Shown here one piece after another: positions 26,216-36,784 of a stretch of 64,000 nucleotides of DNA. Numbering within the stretch: position 1 is the first letter of the stretch; every line of letters begins with the position of its first letter. The translations under genes were made by a program, and so were the position numbers. The notes under the pieces were generated by a model. The model ran no database searches and was not told the origin of the DNA. It worked only from the letters and a program-made list of their open reading frames with translations. Origin of the DNA: Sinorhizobium psoraleae (GTDB taxonomy: Bacteria; Pseudomonadota; Alphaproteobacteria; Rhizobiales; Rhizobiaceae); NCBI RefSeq assembly GCF_013283645.1, contig NZ_JABEKV010000004.1:610889-674888 (forward strand). The letters run 5' to 3'.

Positions 26216-26908
26216 TCAATCTTCGTCGCCGATAAAGCGGTATCCAACGCCCGGCTCCGTGCGGATGATCCTCGGGTCGGCCGGATCGCGTTCGATCTTC
26301 CCACGCAGCTGGCCTATGAAAACTCTGAGGTAGTGCAGGTCTTCGCCGTGCGCCACACCCCAGACCGAGGTGAGCAGCGCCTTGTGGGTGACAACGCGGC
26401 CGGCATGCCGCGCGAGCATGACGAGCAGGTCGTATTCCTTCGGCGTCAGCCGCAGCGCCTTGCCGTCACGGCTCACCAGCCGCTTGACGATATCGATCGT
26501 CAGTCCGTCGGCAGCAAGGCTCGTTTGGCCGCCCTCCATCTGGATACGGTGGCGCAACGCCGTGCGAATGCGTGCGGTCAACTCGCCGATGCCGAAAGGC
26601 TTTTCGATATAATCATCAGCACCGAGATCGAGTGCCGCAACCTTTTCGCTTTCCCGATCACGCGCCGAAAGAATGATGATCGGCACATTCGACCAGGCGC
26701 GTAAATTGGTGACAACGTCCTTGCCGTCCATGTCCGGCAGCCCGAGATCAAGGATAATCACATCGGGTACGCACGTCGCGGCTGCCTTCAGCGCCTCGCC
26801 GCCGGTGATCGCCTCAACAACTTCGTATCCGGCAGCCCCGAGGGCAGGGCGGAGAAACCGCTGGATTTGCGGTTCGTCGTCGACCACCAGAATGCGCGCA
26901 GCCTTCAT
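26216..26908 (-). CDS. kdpE: two-component response regulator KdpE
   Basis: 230 aa OmpR-type regulator. The receiver (1-120) has the phosphoacceptor Asp in VIILDLGLPDMDG and the conserved Lys (FGIGELTARIR follows). The C-terminal winged helix (130-228) has LTPKEYDLLVMLARHAGRVVTHK and YRFIGDED. It lies 2 bases after kdpD, so the two are one transcript. Activated by KdpD it switches on kdpFABC when external K+ is low. It is the last gene of the operon. Confidence 0.95.
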   Translation of the reverse strand: MKAARILVVDDEPQIQRFLRPALGAAGYEVVEAITGGEALKAAATCVPDVIILDLGLPDMDGKDVVTNLRAWSNVPIIILSARDRESEKVAALDLGADDYIEKPFGIGELTARIRTALRHRIQMEGGQTSLAADGLTIDIVKRLVSRDGKALRLTPKEYDLLVMLARHAGRVVTHKALLTSVWGVAHGEDLHYLRVFIGQLRGKIERDPADPRIIRTEPGVGYRFIGDED

Positions 26909-26910
26909 CG

Positions 26911-29601
26911 CTACTCCTTCTCCGGCAGCTGATGCTGGGCTGCGGGCAGGCGCATGGAAATGCGCGTGCCGCGCCGCCGGACTGCAGGGCTTTCGGCCTT
27001 GATCTGCCCACCCATCGCCTCAATGAAGCCCTTGGCTATCGCAAGCCCGAGCCCCGTCCCGAGCGAGCGGCCGTCCGGTTTTCCCTTCCGGAAAAACTTG
27101 TCGAAGATTCGTTCGAGATCGCCCGGCGGGATGCCCTTGCCGAGGTCGGTCACGGCAAGGACCAGCTCGTCGCCCTCGCGTCGGGCGTAGATGCTGACCG
27201 GCTCATCGCCACCGAAGCGGTTCGCGTTGTCGAGCACGTTGAAGAGCACCTGGCCGAGCAGCACGCTATCGCCGCGTATGAACGGCAGATCGGCGGAGAT
27301 GCTCGTTTCAAAGACGCGGTCGGGGAAATACTTTCGCGCTCGCTCCACGGCCGAACGAACGATATCCGCGACATCGACCCAGTCACGCTTGGCGTTCACC
27401 GTTCCCGCCTCGACGCGCGTCATGTCAAGCAGGTTGGCGACGAAACGCGTCAGCCTCTCGCTTTCTTCCTCGATCGATTTCAGCAGATCGTCCCGACTTT
27501 CGGCGGGCATCCGGTTGCCGAGCTGTCGAAGGCTCGTCACCGCGCCGGTGATTGTCGCCAGCGGCGTTCTCAGATCGTGCGACATGGAGGAGAGCAGCGC
27601 GGCCCGAAACCTGTCCCCCTCGAGCTGCGCAGCCCGATCGAGGCTCTCGCGGGAAAGCCGCGCGCGATCGATTGCGATGGCCGCCTGGTCGAGGACCGGT
27701 GCGAGCGCCCGCTCCTCATCGGCGTCCAGTGGCCGGCCCTTTTGCAGGAAACCGCATACTCCGACAACACCGTGCGGACTGAGAAGCGGCCGGAACTGGA
27801 ACGAGATGTTCGGCAGTGTTCCGGTGTCGTCGCCGGCTGCCTCGCTTTTTTCGAATGCCCAGCGTGCAGCCATCATGTCGGTCATTCCGAGCTCGGTGTC
27901 CGGCGGCCAGGCGGCCTTCAGGGCAATGTCGCCATCTTCCGGCACCAGAAGCACGGCGTTGCGCCTTAGCGTGGTCTGTATCTGGGTGACTGCGGCCCAC
28001 AGCACATCCTCGGCATTGGCGGTACCGGAGAGCTTTCGGGAGAAATCATAGAGCGCCTGCATTGCCGCCGCGCGCCGCTGGGCCGCCTTTGCCTGGTCGC
28101 GCACGCGAGATGCCAGCCCGCCGGCAAGGATGGCGGCGGCGAGAAAGATGAAGAGGGCGAAGACCTCGTGCGGCTCGGCCACGGTGAAAGTACCGATGGG
28201 CTCAATGAAGAAGAAATTGTAAGCAAGCACCGACAGCAGTGCCGCCCCGATCGCCGCGATGTAGCCGGCATAAGTAGCCGAGATGAGCACCGCCAGCAGG
28301 TACAGAAGCGAAATATTTTGCAGAACAATGAAGCGCTCGATCAGCAACCCGATCACCGTGGCCGCTGCGGCGGAGGCGCCGGCGATGGCGAGCGCGCGCG
28401 CTGTATTCTTGGGAAGCGTCGGAAACCGCGGTCTCTTTGGCTTTTGAACCGGCTCATCCTTGTCGGTGACGAGGTGAATCCCTATTCCCGACGCCCGCGC
28501 CGCCAAGGCATCCGGCAGAGAGCGCCGGACAAGTCGAAGCGGGAACCGGTGGCGCCGCGTGCCGATGACGATCTGCGTCGCATGCTCCCGCCTGGCGACT
28601 TTGAGAATCTCCTCGACGAAATCGCTGCCTATGATGCGGCGCGTCTCCGCACCCAGTTGCTCGGCGAGCCGAAAGGTCTCGTCGAGCTGCCGCATCGCCT
28701 CGGTGTCTGCCACCTCATGGTCCGCCCGTTCGATGGAAACCACGATCCAGTCGGCGTTCAGGCCCGAAGCGAGCCGGCTTGCCGTCCTCACCACCTTGTC
28801 CGACAGCCGGTCCGGCCCGATGCAGACGATAAGCCTTTCGCCGGCCGCCCAGGGGCCTTCGATGGCGTTCTGCCGGAGGTAGTCGACCATCTGGTCGTCG
28901 ACCCGGTCGGCGGTGCGCCTGAGCGCCAGTTCCCGCAGCGCCGTCAGGTTGCCGAGCCGGAAGAAACGGTCCACGGCGCGCTTGGCGTTGTCGGGCAGGT
29001 AGACCTTGCCCTCCTTCAGCCGCTCGATGAGCTCGGCCGGCGGCACGTCGACCAGAATGACATCGTCGGCGCGTTTCAGCACCGTATCGGGGATGCGCTC
29101 GCGCACCGGGACGCCGGCGATCTGGGCGACGACATCGGACAGGCTTTCCAGGTGCTGAATGTTGACGGCCGTCCACACATCGATGCCCGCGTCGACAAGC
29201 TCCTCGATGTCCTGATAGCGCTTTGGATGGCGGCATTCGCCGATATTGGTGTGGGCGATCTCGTCGACGACGATGACGCGCGGACGGCGGGCGAGCGCCG
29301 CGTCGAGATCGAATTCGGAAAAAGTGCGGCCGCCATGGACGACCTCGCGGCGCGGCAGCACCTCCAGCCCTTCGAGGAGCGCAGCCGTCTCGCCGCGGCC
29401 ATGCGTCTCCACGAGCCCGATGACGATATCGGCGCCCTCTTCCTTCAGGCGCCGCGCCCGCAGGAGCATGGCATAGGTCTTGCCGACGCCGGGTGCGGCG
29501 CCGAGGAATACCGTCAGTTTCCCTCTGTTGCCCTGTTCCGCCAGCGCCAGCAGGGCATCGGGATCGGGGCGGCTCGTCAGCTCGCGGTCATTCTCGGGCA
29601 T
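26911..29601 (-). CDS. kdpD: sensor histidine kinase KdpD
   Basis: 896 aa, the normal size. The N-terminal KdpD domain has the Walker-type GAAPGVGKTYAM (about 33-44) and VDEIAHTN. A USP-like domain (TQIVIGTRRHR) follows, then four closely spaced membrane helices (about 400-500), a GAF-like region, HisKA with His675 in MSHDLRTPLATITG, and HATPase_c (NVLDNANRFGG, GKGIPPGDLERIFDKFFR, GTGLGLAIAKGFIEAMGG). It senses K+ limitation and turgor and phosphorylates KdpE. It begins 18 bases after kdpC. Confidence 0.97.
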   Translation of the reverse strand: MPENDRELTSRPDPDALLALAEQGNRGKLTVFLGAAPGVGKTYAMLLRARRLKEEGADIVIGLVETHGRGETAALLEGLEVLPRREVVHGGRTFSEFDLDAALARRPRVIVVDEIAHTNIGECRHPKRYQDIEELVDAGIDVWTAVNIQHLESLSDVVAQIAGVPVRERIPDTVLKRADDVILVDVPPAELIERLKEGKVYLPDNAKRAVDRFFRLGNLTALRELALRRTADRVDDQMVDYLRQNAIEGPWAAGERLIVCIGPDRLSDKVVRTASRLASGLNADWIVVSIERADHEVADTEAMRQLDETFRLAEQLGAETRRIIGSDFVEEILKVARREHATQIVIGTRRHRFPLRLVRRSLPDALAARASGIGIHLVTDKDEPVQKPKRPRFPTLPKNTARALAIAGASAAAATVIGLLIERFIVLQNISLLYLLAVLISATYAGYIAAIGAALLSVLAYNFFFIEPIGTFTVAEPHEVFALFIFLAAAILAGGLASRVRDQAKAAQRRAAAMQALYDFSRKLSGTANAEDVLWAAVTQIQTTLRRNAVLLVPEDGDIALKAAWPPDTELGMTDMMAARWAFEKSEAAGDDTGTLPNISFQFRPLLSPHGVVGVCGFLQKGRPLDADEERALAPVLDQAAIAIDRARLSRESLDRAAQLEGDRFRAALLSSMSHDLRTPLATITGAVTSLRQLGNRMPAESRDDLLKSIEEESERLTRFVANLLDMTRVEAGTVNAKRDWVDVADIVRSAVERARKYFPDRVFETSISADLPFIRGDSVLLGQVLFNVLDNANRFGGDEPVSIYARREGDELVLAVTDLGKGIPPGDLERIFDKFFRKGKPDGRSLGTGLGLAIAKGFIEAMGGQIKAESPAVRRRGTRISMRLPAAQHQLPEKE

Positions 29602-29619
29602 TCAACATCTCGAAGTCGC

Positions 29620-30189
29620 TCAGGCCCCGGACGCGTCCAGGGCGAGGTTCAGTTCTAGCACATTGACGCGCGGCTCGCCTATGATCCCGAAGAGGCGGCG
29701 CTCCGTTGTCCTCTCGACGAGAGAGGCGACGTCGGCTTCGGAAAACCCCCTTGCTTTCGCGACGCGGGCGACCTGGGCTCTTGCGAATTCCGGCGATATG
29801 TGCGGATCGAGACCTGATCCCGACGCCGTGGCGGCGTCGGCGGGAACATCGCTGCCGATGCCTGTGGCGCGGAGCCGTTCGATATCGGCGGCAACCCGCT
29901 CCTTGAGCTTGACGGATGTGGTGCCGAGATTGGAGCCGCTGGACGCACCGGCATTGTAGGCATCCGGGCCCGTCGCCGAAGGACGCGGCCAGAAATATTC
30001 TTCCGCGGCGAAGTTCTGGCCGATCAGGTCGGAACCGATGACGGCGCCATGCTTCAGGATCAGGCTGCCATTGGCCCCAGCCGGCATCAACGCCTGCGCA
30101 GCGCCGGTGATCGCCAGCGGATAGGCGAGACCCGTGATCGCAGGCAGGCCCAGGATGAAGACGAGGGCGGGGCGAAGTTGCTTGAACAT
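29620..30189 (-). CDS. kdpC: potassium-transporting ATPase subunit C
   Basis: 189 aa, one N-terminal membrane helix ([24 protein letters not shown]), then the periplasmic KdpC domain: [33 protein letters not shown] and the late [21 protein letters not shown]. KdpC helps KdpB bind ATP and stabilises the complex. The ATG at 30189 is 2 bases downstream of the kdpB stop. The longer open frame running over kdpB is an out-of-frame extension and is not used. Confidence 0.96.
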   Translation of the reverse strand: MFKQLRPALVFILGLPAITGLAYPLAITGAAQALMPAGANGSLILKHGAVIGSDLIGQNFAAEEYFWPRPSATGPDAYNAGASSGSNLGTTSVKLKERVAADIERLRATGIGSDVPADAATASGSGLDPHISPEFARAQVARVAKARGFSEADVASLVERTTERRLFGIIGEPRVNVLELNLALDASGA

Positions 30190-30191
30190 GA

Positions 30192-32234
30192 TCACACCAG
30201 ATTGAGGTTGGAGACGACGACGTCGATGAGCTTGATCCCGGCGAAGGGCAGCACGAGACCGCCGAGGCCGTAAACCAGCAGGTTGCGGCGCAGGAGCGCG
30301 GCCGCGCCGACGGGACGGTATGTGACGCCCTTCAGCGCCAGCGGAATGAGCGCCACGATGATCAACGCGTTGAAGATGACGGCCGAGAGGATCGCCGACT
30401 GCGGCGAGCCGAGGCCCATGAGGTTGAGCGCGCCGAGTGCCGGATAGGTCGTCACGAACAGCGCCGGGATGATGGCGAAATACTTCGCCACGTCGTTGGC
30501 GATCGAGAAGGTGGTGAGAGAGCCGCGCGTCATCAGCAATTGCTTGCCGATCCCGACGATCTCGATGAGCTTGGTCGGGCTCGAATCGAGGTCGACCATG
30601 TTCGCCGCCTCGCGGGCGGCCTGTGTCCCGGTCTGCATGGCGACACCGACATCGGCCTGGGCAAGCGCCGGTGCGTCGTTGGTGCCGTCGCCGCACATGG
30701 CGATGAGCCTGCCGCCCTTCTGCTCCTTGCGGATATAGGCGAGCTTGTCCTCCGGCGTCGCTTCCGCGAGGAAATCGTCGACGCCCGCCTCGGAGGCGAT
30801 TGCCGCAGCGGTGATCGGGTTGTCGCCGGTCACCATCACCGTGCGGATGCCCATGGCGCGCAGCGCTGCGAAGCGCTCCTTGATGCCGGGCTTGACGATG
30901 TCCTTCAGGTGGATGACGCCGAGAAGCCCGCTGCCGTCCGCCACCGCGAGCGGCGTGCCGCCGGTGCGGGCTATCCGGTCGACCGCCTGGCGGAACTCGA
31001 CGGGGACCTTATCCTCAGTGAGGCCGGCGAATTTCAGGACCGAGTCCACCGCCCCCTTGCGCAGCCGGCGACCGCCATGGTCGACGCCGGAAAGCCGGGT
31101 TTCGGCGGCGAAGGGAATGATCGCGTCGATTCTCGCATCGGGCGCCCGCCGTCCGAACTCGCCGGTTGCGAGCGCGACGATCGAGCGGCCCTCCGGTGTC
31201 TCGTCCGCGAGACTGGCGAGCAGCGCCGCATCGGCAAGCTCCGCCTCGGTGACGCCCGGCACGGGCAGGAAATCGCTCGCCATGCGGTTGCCGAAGGTGA
31301 TCGTGCCGGTCTTGTCGAGGAGCAGCGTGTCCACGTCGCCGGCGGCTTCGACGGCGCGGCCGGAGGTGGCGATGACGTTGAACCGCACCAGCCGGTCCAT
31401 GCCGGCAATGCCGATCGCCGATAGTAGCCCGCCTATGGTCGTCGGGATCAGGGTGACAAGCAGTGCGGCGAGCACCGTGACCGAAAGCACGGTCGCGGAA
31501 TAGCCGGCAAGGCCCCAAAGCGTGACGACGGCGATCAGGAAGATCAGGGTCAGGCCGGAGAGCAGGATCGACAGCGCGATCTCGTTCGGTGTCTTCTGCC
31601 GCTGCGCCCCCTCGATGAGGGCGATCATGCGGTCGACGAAGGTCGAGCCGGGCGCCGTGGTGATGCGGACCTTGATCCAGTCGGAAAGCACCTCCGTGCC
31701 GCCGGTGACGGCAGAACGGTCGCCGCCAGCCTCGCGGATCACCGGCGCCGACTCGCCGGTGATCGCGCTCTCGTTGACCGAAGCCACGCCTTCGATGACT
31801 TCGCCGTCGCCGGGGATCAGTTCGCCGGGCTCGACGAGGACGAGGTCGCCAACCTTCAGCATGGTGGCCGGGATCTCCTCCGTCTCCCGCCCCTCGGGGG
31901 ACAGAAGCTTGCGTGCGGCGAGCTCCGATTTGGTGCGGCGCAGGAAGTCGGCCTGGGCCTTGCCGCGCCCCTCGGCGACCGCTTCGGCGAAGGTGGCGAA
32001 GAGCACCGTGAACCACAGCCAGGCGGCGATCTGGCCCGAAAAGAGCGGGCTTCCGCCAGCCGTGACGAGATCGCGGACGAAGATGAGCGTGACCATCGCC
32101 GCCACGACCTCGGTCACGAAGATCACGGGGTTGCGCACGAGCTGGCGCGGGTCGAGCTTGATAAAGGCTGCCTTTGCCGCCGGCAGAAGGATCGCCGGAT
32201 CGACAACGCCCGCAGCCATTGCCTTCTTGGACAT
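30192..32234 (-). CDS. kdpB: potassium-transporting ATPase ATP-binding subunit B
   Basis: 680 aa, the P-type ATPase subunit. It has the phosphorylation motif [17 protein letters not shown] in [30 protein letters not shown] in the P domain hinge, and membrane helices flanking these domains. It drives high-affinity K+ import with KdpA. ATG 32234 follows a GAAGGA-type site. It sits between kdpA (11-base gap) and kdpC (2-base gap), in operon order. Confidence 0.98.
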   Translation of the reverse strand: MSKKAMAAGVVDPAILLPAAKAAFIKLDPRQLVRNPVIFVTEVVAAMVTLIFVRDLVTAGGSPLFSGQIAAWLWFTVLFATFAEAVAEGRGKAQADFLRRTKSELAARKLLSPEGRETEEIPATMLKVGDLVLVEPGELIPGDGEVIEGVASVNESAITGESAPVIREAGGDRSAVTGGTEVLSDWIKVRITTAPGSTFVDRMIALIEGAQRQKTPNEIALSILLSGLTLIFLIAVVTLWGLAGYSATVLSVTVLAALLVTLIPTTIGGLLSAIGIAGMDRLVRFNVIATSGRAVEAAGDVDTLLLDKTGTITFGNRMASDFLPVPGVTEAELADAALLASLADETPEGRSIVALATGEFGRRAPDARIDAIIPFAAETRLSGVDHGGRRLRKGAVDSVLKFAGLTEDKVPVEFRQAVDRIARTGGTPLAVADGSGLLGVIHLKDIVKPGIKERFAALRAMGIRTVMVTGDNPITAAAIASEAGVDDFLAEATPEDKLAYIRKEQKGGRLIAMCGDGTNDAPALAQADVGVAMQTGTQAAREAANMVDLDSSPTKLIEIVGIGKQLLMTRGSLTTFSIANDVAKYFAIIPALFVTTYPALGALNLMGLGSPQSAILSAVIFNALIIVALIPLALKGVTYRPVGAAALLRRNLLVYGLGGLVLPFAGIKLIDVVVSNLNLV

Positions 32235-32245
32235 GGTGGTTTCCT

Positions 32246-33955
32246 TCAAAAGGTCTGGCCCGCGAGCATGGCGAAATGCTCGATGATCGGACCGAGGGCG
32301 AGCGCCGGGAAGAATTGCAGCCCGCCGAGAATGAGGATGGTGCCGATCAGGAGGCCGACAAAGAGTGGCGTGTCGGTCGGGAAGGTGCCCTTCGAGGCCG
32401 GGACGCGCGCCTTGGCGGCAATGGAGCCGGCGATCGCGAGCACGGGGACGGCATAGGCGAAGCGGCCGAGCAGCATCGCGACGCCAAGCGTCGTATTGTA
32501 CCAGAGCGTATTGCCCGAAAGCCCGCCGAAGGCCGAACCGTTGTTGCCGGCGGCGGAGGTGAAGGCATAGAGGATTTCCGAAAGGCCGTGTGGGCCGACC
32601 GTGCCGATGCTGGCGACGGCCGAAGGCAGGACGGCGGAAATCGCCGTGAAGCCGAGGATTGCGAGGGGCAGGATGAGCACCGCGAACATCGCATATTTCA
32701 TTTCGCGCGCTTCGATCTTCTTGCCGAGCAGCTCCGGCGTGCGGCCGACCATCAGGCCGGCGACGAAAACGGCGAGGATCGCGAAGACAATCATGCCGTA
32801 GAGGCCGGAGCCGGCGCCGCCGGGCAGAACCTCGCCGAGTTGGATGAGGAACATCGGAACGAGGCCGCCGAGACCGGTGAACGAGCCGTGCATGCCGTTG
32901 ACGCCGCCGTCTGAAAGACCGGTTGTGACCGTCGCATAAAGCGCCGTCATGGCCTGGCCGAAGCGGACTTCCTTGCCCTCCATGTTGCCCTGCGCCGGAT
33001 CGACCCCGAGCGCGGTGAGGATCTGGTTGCCGGCCGCCTCCGCCCAATAGACGACGCCGACGCCGACGATCAGGAAGGCGAAGGTAACGGCGATGAAGGC
33101 CCAGCCCTGGCGGCGGTTGCCGACGAGCTGACCGAAGGTGTAGAGCAGCGCCGCCGAGATCGACAGCATGGCCAAGATGTTGAGATAGTTCGATAGCGCC
33201 GTCGGGTTCTCGAAGGGATGCGCGGCATTGACGTTGAAGAAGCCGCCGCCATTGGTGCCCAATTGCTTGATCGCCTCCTGGCTGGCAACCGGACCGAGCG
33301 CGATCGTCTGCCTTACGCCTTCAAGCGTCGTCGCCTCTACGGACGCGCGAAATGTCTGCGGTAGGCCCATTGCCACGAAGGCGAGCGCCACGACGACGGC
33401 GATCGGCAGGAGCACGTACAGGGTCGCGCGGGTGAGGTCGACCCAGAAGTTGCCGACCGTCGACACGGCCGAGCGTGCGAAAGCCCTCGTCACGGCAAGC
33501 GCGATCGCGATGCCGCTCGCGGCGGAAACGAAGTTCTGCACCGTCAGGCCCGCCATCTGGCTGAAGTGGCTGAGCGTCGTCTCGCCACCGTAGTTCTGCC
33601 AGTTGGTGTTGGTGACGAAGCTGACGGCGGTGTTGAAGGCGAGATCCGGTGGCACATTGCCGAAGCGCTGCGGGTTGAGGGGCAGCAAGGCCTGGCATCT
33701 CAGGATCGCGTAGAGCGACACAAAGCCCGCCATGCTGAAGGCGAGCATGGACAGGGTGTAGGCGAGCCAGCCCTGCTCTTTCGCCGGATCGACGCCGGCG
33801 GCGGCATAGAGGCCGCGCTCGACGGGACCGAAAATCGGCGAGAAGACGTTGCGCCCGCCGGAAAGGACCTCAGCCATGTAAAGCCCCAGCGGCTTGATGA
33901 CGATCAGGACGGCGAGGAAGAGGAGGCTGATCTGCAGCCACCCGATGATAGTCAT
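32246..33955 (-). CDS. kdpA: potassium-transporting ATPase potassium-binding subunit A
   Basis: 569 aa with about ten membrane helices, the K+-selective channel-like subunit. Filter-loop segments visible include [14 protein letters not shown], the [21 protein letters not shown] loop and the [13 protein letters not shown] loop, all KdpA signatures. It begins 23 bases after kdpF and is the first large gene of the operon. Confidence 0.98.
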   Translation of the reverse strand: MTIIGWLQISLLFLAVLIVIKPLGLYMAEVLSGGRNVFSPIFGPVERGLYAAAGVDPAKEQGWLAYTLSMLAFSMAGFVSLYAILRCQALLPLNPQRFGNVPPDLAFNTAVSFVTNTNWQNYGGETTLSHFSQMAGLTVQNFVSAASGIAIALAVTRAFARSAVSTVGNFWVDLTRATLYVLLPIAVVVALAFVAMGLPQTFRASVEATTLEGVRQTIALGPVASQEAIKQLGTNGGGFFNVNAAHPFENPTALSNYLNILAMLSISAALLYTFGQLVGNRRQGWAFIAVTFAFLIVGVGVVYWAEAAGNQILTALGVDPAQGNMEGKEVRFGQAMTALYATVTTGLSDGGVNGMHGSFTGLGGLVPMFLIQLGEVLPGGAGSGLYGMIVFAILAVFVAGLMVGRTPELLGKKIEAREMKYAMFAVLILPLAILGFTAISAVLPSAVASIGTVGPHGLSEILYAFTSAAGNNGSAFGGLSGNTLWYNTTLGVAMLLGRFAYAVPVLAIAGSIAAKARVPASKGTFPTDTPLFVGLLIGTILILGGLQFFPALALGPIIEHFAMLAGQTF

Positions 33956-33978
33956 GGGAAATTCTCCGTGGAGGCGGG

Positions 33979-34065
33979 TCAGAAACGTTCGGGCCGAACG
34001 AGCGTCACGAGCAGGTAGGCCGCGAGCGCAATGGCAACGGCGAGGCCGATGAGGGCTTCGAACAT
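33979..34065 (-). CDS. kdpF: potassium-transporting ATPase subunit F
   Basis: 28 aa: [19 protein letters not shown] and VTLVRPERF, one membrane helix with the conserved RPE(R/K)F end of KdpF, which stabilises the KdpABC complex. Its ribosome site (TAGGAGGG) overlaps the stop codon of the preceding 27-aa ORF, indicating translational coupling. Confidence 0.93.
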   Translation of the reverse strand: MFEALIGLAVAIALAAYLLVTLVRPERF

Positions 34066-34074
34066 CGAACCCTC

Positions 34075-34158
34075 CTAGAGCCGGCTGAGCGTGCGCGCGT
34101 ATACCGCAAGCACGACAAAACCGCCGATGCTGGCGGCAACGAAAAGAACGTCGGACAT
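34075..34158 (-). CDS. 27-aa single-helix protein upstream of kdpF
   Basis: Reads [20 protein letters not shown] then ARTLSRL: one membrane helix with a basic cytoplasmic end. It precedes kdpF by 9 bases on the same strand; its TAG lies inside the kdpF ribosome site, so it is the true first gene of the operon. GGAGAATGC lies before its ATG. It is not a KdpF duplicate (no RPE motif). It may be an extra small Kdp subunit or regulator; the role is inferred only. Confidence 0.65.
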   Translation of the reverse strand: MSDVLFVAASIGGFVVLAVYARTLSRL

Positions 34159-34508
34159 GGGCATTCTCCGATTGTCTGTGACATCCGGATGATGCTCCTG
34201 CCTCGGGTCAAATATCGATTGGGATCATTGGGCGGCCGCGTAAGGGAAAGATAAAGAGCCGCAATGGGCGCGGGAGCACAATTACGTGCGGGCGCGGACA
34301 GGTAGGGCGCCATTTTTCCGTGAAGTAATTGATCCGTGAAGTAGAATTTGGCGGTGACGAGAGCATCTGTCGCAAAGTCAGGAATTTCGGGGCGCCTTTA
34401 CTTCCGCGGGCTCGCCTGCCGGAGCAATGCCCGGTTTTGATCGAGTTACTTTCGTGCTAGAGTAGCCGAAAAATTCGGGGGCCATGTCTTGAAACGGGAG
34501 GAAGAAAC
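34159..34508. promoter_or_regulatory. divergent promoter region, kdp operon / MHS transporter
   Basis: 350 bases with no gene. The kdp-proximal half contains, on the minus strand, a TCTTTATCTTTCCC tract (about 34240-34256) that could serve as the T-rich KdpE target, though it is not a close match to the known E. coli site. The other half ends in GGGAGGAAGAAAC before the transporter ATG. Confidence 0.35.
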
Positions 34509-35834
34509 ATGGCTATTCAGGTCCCGACGGATTTCCGCCGTGTGATCATTGCCGCGTCGGTTGGAAACATTATCGAATGGTATGACTTCTATATTTTCGG
34601 GAGCCTGGCCGCGGTTCTGTCGGTCAAGTTCTTCGAACAGTCGCACCCGGTCGCAGCTCTGTTGAGTACGATTGCGCTGTTCACCGCGGGCTTCCTGATC
34701 CGTCCGCTGGGGGCGTTTCTCTTCGGCTGGATGGGTGACAGGGTCGGCCGCAAATACACGTTCCTCATCACGCTGAGCGGCATGGGGCTCGGCACCGGCG
34801 CGATCGGGCTGATCCCGACCTACGAGGCGATCGGCCTCACCGCCGCGTTCCTTCTCTTCGGCCTGAGGATGATCCAGGGCCTGTGCCTGGGGGGCGAGTA
34901 TGGCGGCGCCATCACCTATGTCGCCGAGCATGTGCCCGACGAACGCCGCGGCTACTATACCGGCTGGCTGCAGACTTCGCCGACGCTCGGGATCGTGGTG
35001 TCGCTCGCCGTGATCATCGCGACGCGCACCTATTTCGGCAACGAGGTCTTCGACGCCTGGGCATGGCGCGTGCCGTTCCTGGTGTCGTTCCTGCTGGTTG
35101 CGGTCGCCATCTACATCCGGCTGCAGCTCCAGGAGACGCCGATCTTCGAGGAGATCAAGGCCAAGGGGCAGATGACGCGCAATCCCTGGAAGGAAGCCTT
35201 CCTCAGCTCCAACATCAAATATGTCGGGATCGCCACCATCGTGCTGATCGGGCAGGGGGTGGTCTGGTACAGCGGCCAGTTCTGGGCCCTGTACTTCCTG
35301 CAGCAGGTTTCCAAGGTGGATGCGCTGAGCTCCTCCTACATCGTCGGCGCAGCGCTGCTCATCGCAACGCCGAGCCTGATCTTCTTCGGCTGGCTCTCCG
35401 ACATCATCGGCCGCAAGCCGGTGATCCTCGGCGGCATGCTGCTTGCGGCGATCACCTACTATCCGCTCTATCTGTGGCTCGGAACCGTGACGCAGCCCGA
35501 CAACATCAACTATCCGACCGCGATCTTCATCATCTTCATCCTCGTCTGCTATGTCGGGATGGTCTATGGCCCGGTCGGGGCGTTCCTGGCGGAATACTTC
35601 CCCGGCAGGATCCGCTACACCTCGGTGTCGGTGCCCTATCACATCGGCAACGGCTGGGGCGGCGGCCTGGTGCCCTTCGTCACCTCGGCGGCCTTCGCGG
35701 CCACCAACAGCATCGGCTACGCGCTGATCTATCCGATCGCGGTGCCTGCCGTGTGCTTCCTGCTCGCCCTGTACCTGATGCCCGAAACCCGGCAGGTCAG
35801 CATATGGAACCCGGTCGAGCCTAAAGTGGGGTGA
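34509..35834 (+). CDS. MFS transporter, metabolite:H+ symporter (MHS) type
   Basis: 441 aa with 12 predicted helices. It has the MHS hallmarks GNIIEWYDFYIFGSLAA in helix 1, FGWMGDRVGRKYTFL between helices 2 and 3, LCLGGEYGGAITYVAEHVP after helix 4 and GWLSDIIGRKPVIL in the central repeat. Relatives (ProP, ShiA, KgtP-like) import osmolytes or organic acids with protons. Its place opposite the kdp operon would fit osmolyte uptake, but no residue decides the substrate. Confidence 0.92.
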   Translation: MAIQVPTDFRRVIIAASVGNIIEWYDFYIFGSLAAVLSVKFFEQSHPVAALLSTIALFTAGFLIRPLGAFLFGWMGDRVGRKYTFLITLSGMGLGTGAIGLIPTYEAIGLTAAFLLFGLRMIQGLCLGGEYGGAITYVAEHVPDERRGYYTGWLQTSPTLGIVVSLAVIIATRTYFGNEVFDAWAWRVPFLVSFLLVAVAIYIRLQLQETPIFEEIKAKGQMTRNPWKEAFLSSNIKYVGIATIVLIGQGVVWYSGQFWALYFLQQVSKVDALSSSYIVGAALLIATPSLIFFGWLSDIIGRKPVILGGMLLAAITYYPLYLWLGTVTQPDNINYPTAIFIIFILVCYVGMVYGPVGAFLAEYFPGRIRYTSVSVPYHIGNGWGGGLVPFVTSAAFAATNSIGYALIYPIAVPAVCFLLALYLMPETRQVSIWNPVEPKVG

Positions 35835-36157
35835 GGCTCGGAATTGCGTGGACTGATGGAGAGGATGGCGGCCCCATCCTCTCCGGAGCCTTCGCCTCCT
35901 GACCGTATTACAGCTTTGGGGCAGCCGCGATTCTCCCGCGCCGCAGACGCGGCGCTGCTGGATTCCTGTGACGAGCACAGGAATGAGGAGAGTGGGGGTG
36001 TGGCAGAGCGAAAGAAGCTGGCGCGGAGTGTTCGGCGGCCGGTGCGTCGATGCAGCTATTCGAAGTGCGACTGCATCCTTTGCGGCGCTGTAGCGGCAGA
36101 GCAATGGCCGCCAACGGCGCGTTGGTTTTCGCTGTCCCGGCCGGCGGCCGCGTTGTC
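35835..36157. repeat. gap with one R3 repeat
   Basis: An R3 copy at about 35932-35985: hairpin GCGCCGCAGACGCGGCGC then CTGGATTCCTGTGACGAGCACAGGAATGAGG. Arms are again unique to this locus. Around 36060 there is an R1-like scrap (TGCATCCTTTGCGGCGCTGTAG). No gene. Confidence 0.75.
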
Positions 36158-36769
36158 TCACCTCGGCCGGGCGCTGCCTTCGTACATGAAGGTCATCGGC
36201 TTTGGTCCGGCCATGTAGCCGGTCTCGACACGATCGATCCGAAAGCCGGCGCCCTCGATCATCGAGCGGATCGGCCGGTTGAGGTGACAGCCGCCGCCGA
36301 TGCGCCGCCAGATCGGCGTGAGGCAATTCTGGCACCAGCGCACGCCGCGGTCGGGCGACAGCCCGTGTTCGACAAACAGCAGCGTCCCTTCCGGCCGCAG
36401 CACGCGGCGCATTTCCGAAAGAGCCGCGTCGGCCCCCGGAATCGTGCATAGCGTCCAGGTCGTCACCACCGTGTCGACGCTGCCGTCGTCGAGCGGGATC
36501 GCCTCGGCGGAGGCTTCGATGAAATCGACCCGAACCCCGGAATGCGGCGCGCGGCGAGCCATCTCCAGGAGGCTCGGGGAGGGCTCGAGCGCCAGGACTT
36601 CCCGGACCGTGGTACGATAGAAAGGCAGGTTGAGGCCGGACCCGGCGCCGATTTCCAGGACACGGCCCGCCGCCGCGCCGATCACCCGCCGGCGATAGGG
36701 GTGCAGGCGGTCGTTGCGCATGGAACGATCGCAGAGTTTCGGCAGGATGACGTCGCGGTAGATGCCCAT
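36158..36769 (-). CDS. class I SAM-dependent methyltransferase
   Basis: 203 aa. VLEIGAGSGLNLPFY is the SAM site, then VLALEPSPSLLEMA, DGSVDTVVTTWTLCTIP and MRRVLRPEGTLLFVEHG. The Cys-rich RWCQNCLTPIWRRIGGGCHLNR block identifies the group of methyltransferases related to human METTL7/TMT1 that act on thiols or lipids. The start at 36769 is preceded by GGAGGGG. The substrate is unknown. Confidence 0.87.
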   Translation of the reverse strand: MGIYRDVILPKLCDRSMRNDRLHPYRRRVIGAAAGRVLEIGAGSGLNLPFYRTTVREVLALEPSPSLLEMARRAPHSGVRVDFIEASAEAIPLDDGSVDTVVTTWTLCTIPGADAALSEMRRVLRPEGTLLFVEHGLSPDRGVRWCQNCLTPIWRRIGGGCHLNRPIRSMIEGAGFRIDRVETGYMAGPKPMTFMYEGSARPR

Positions 36770-36784
36770 ATGCGCCCCTCCCGT

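Noticed and set aside
28168..29658. 496-aa plus-strand frame over kdpD
   Set aside because: Out-of-frame complement of the sensor kinase; composition is typical of shadows.
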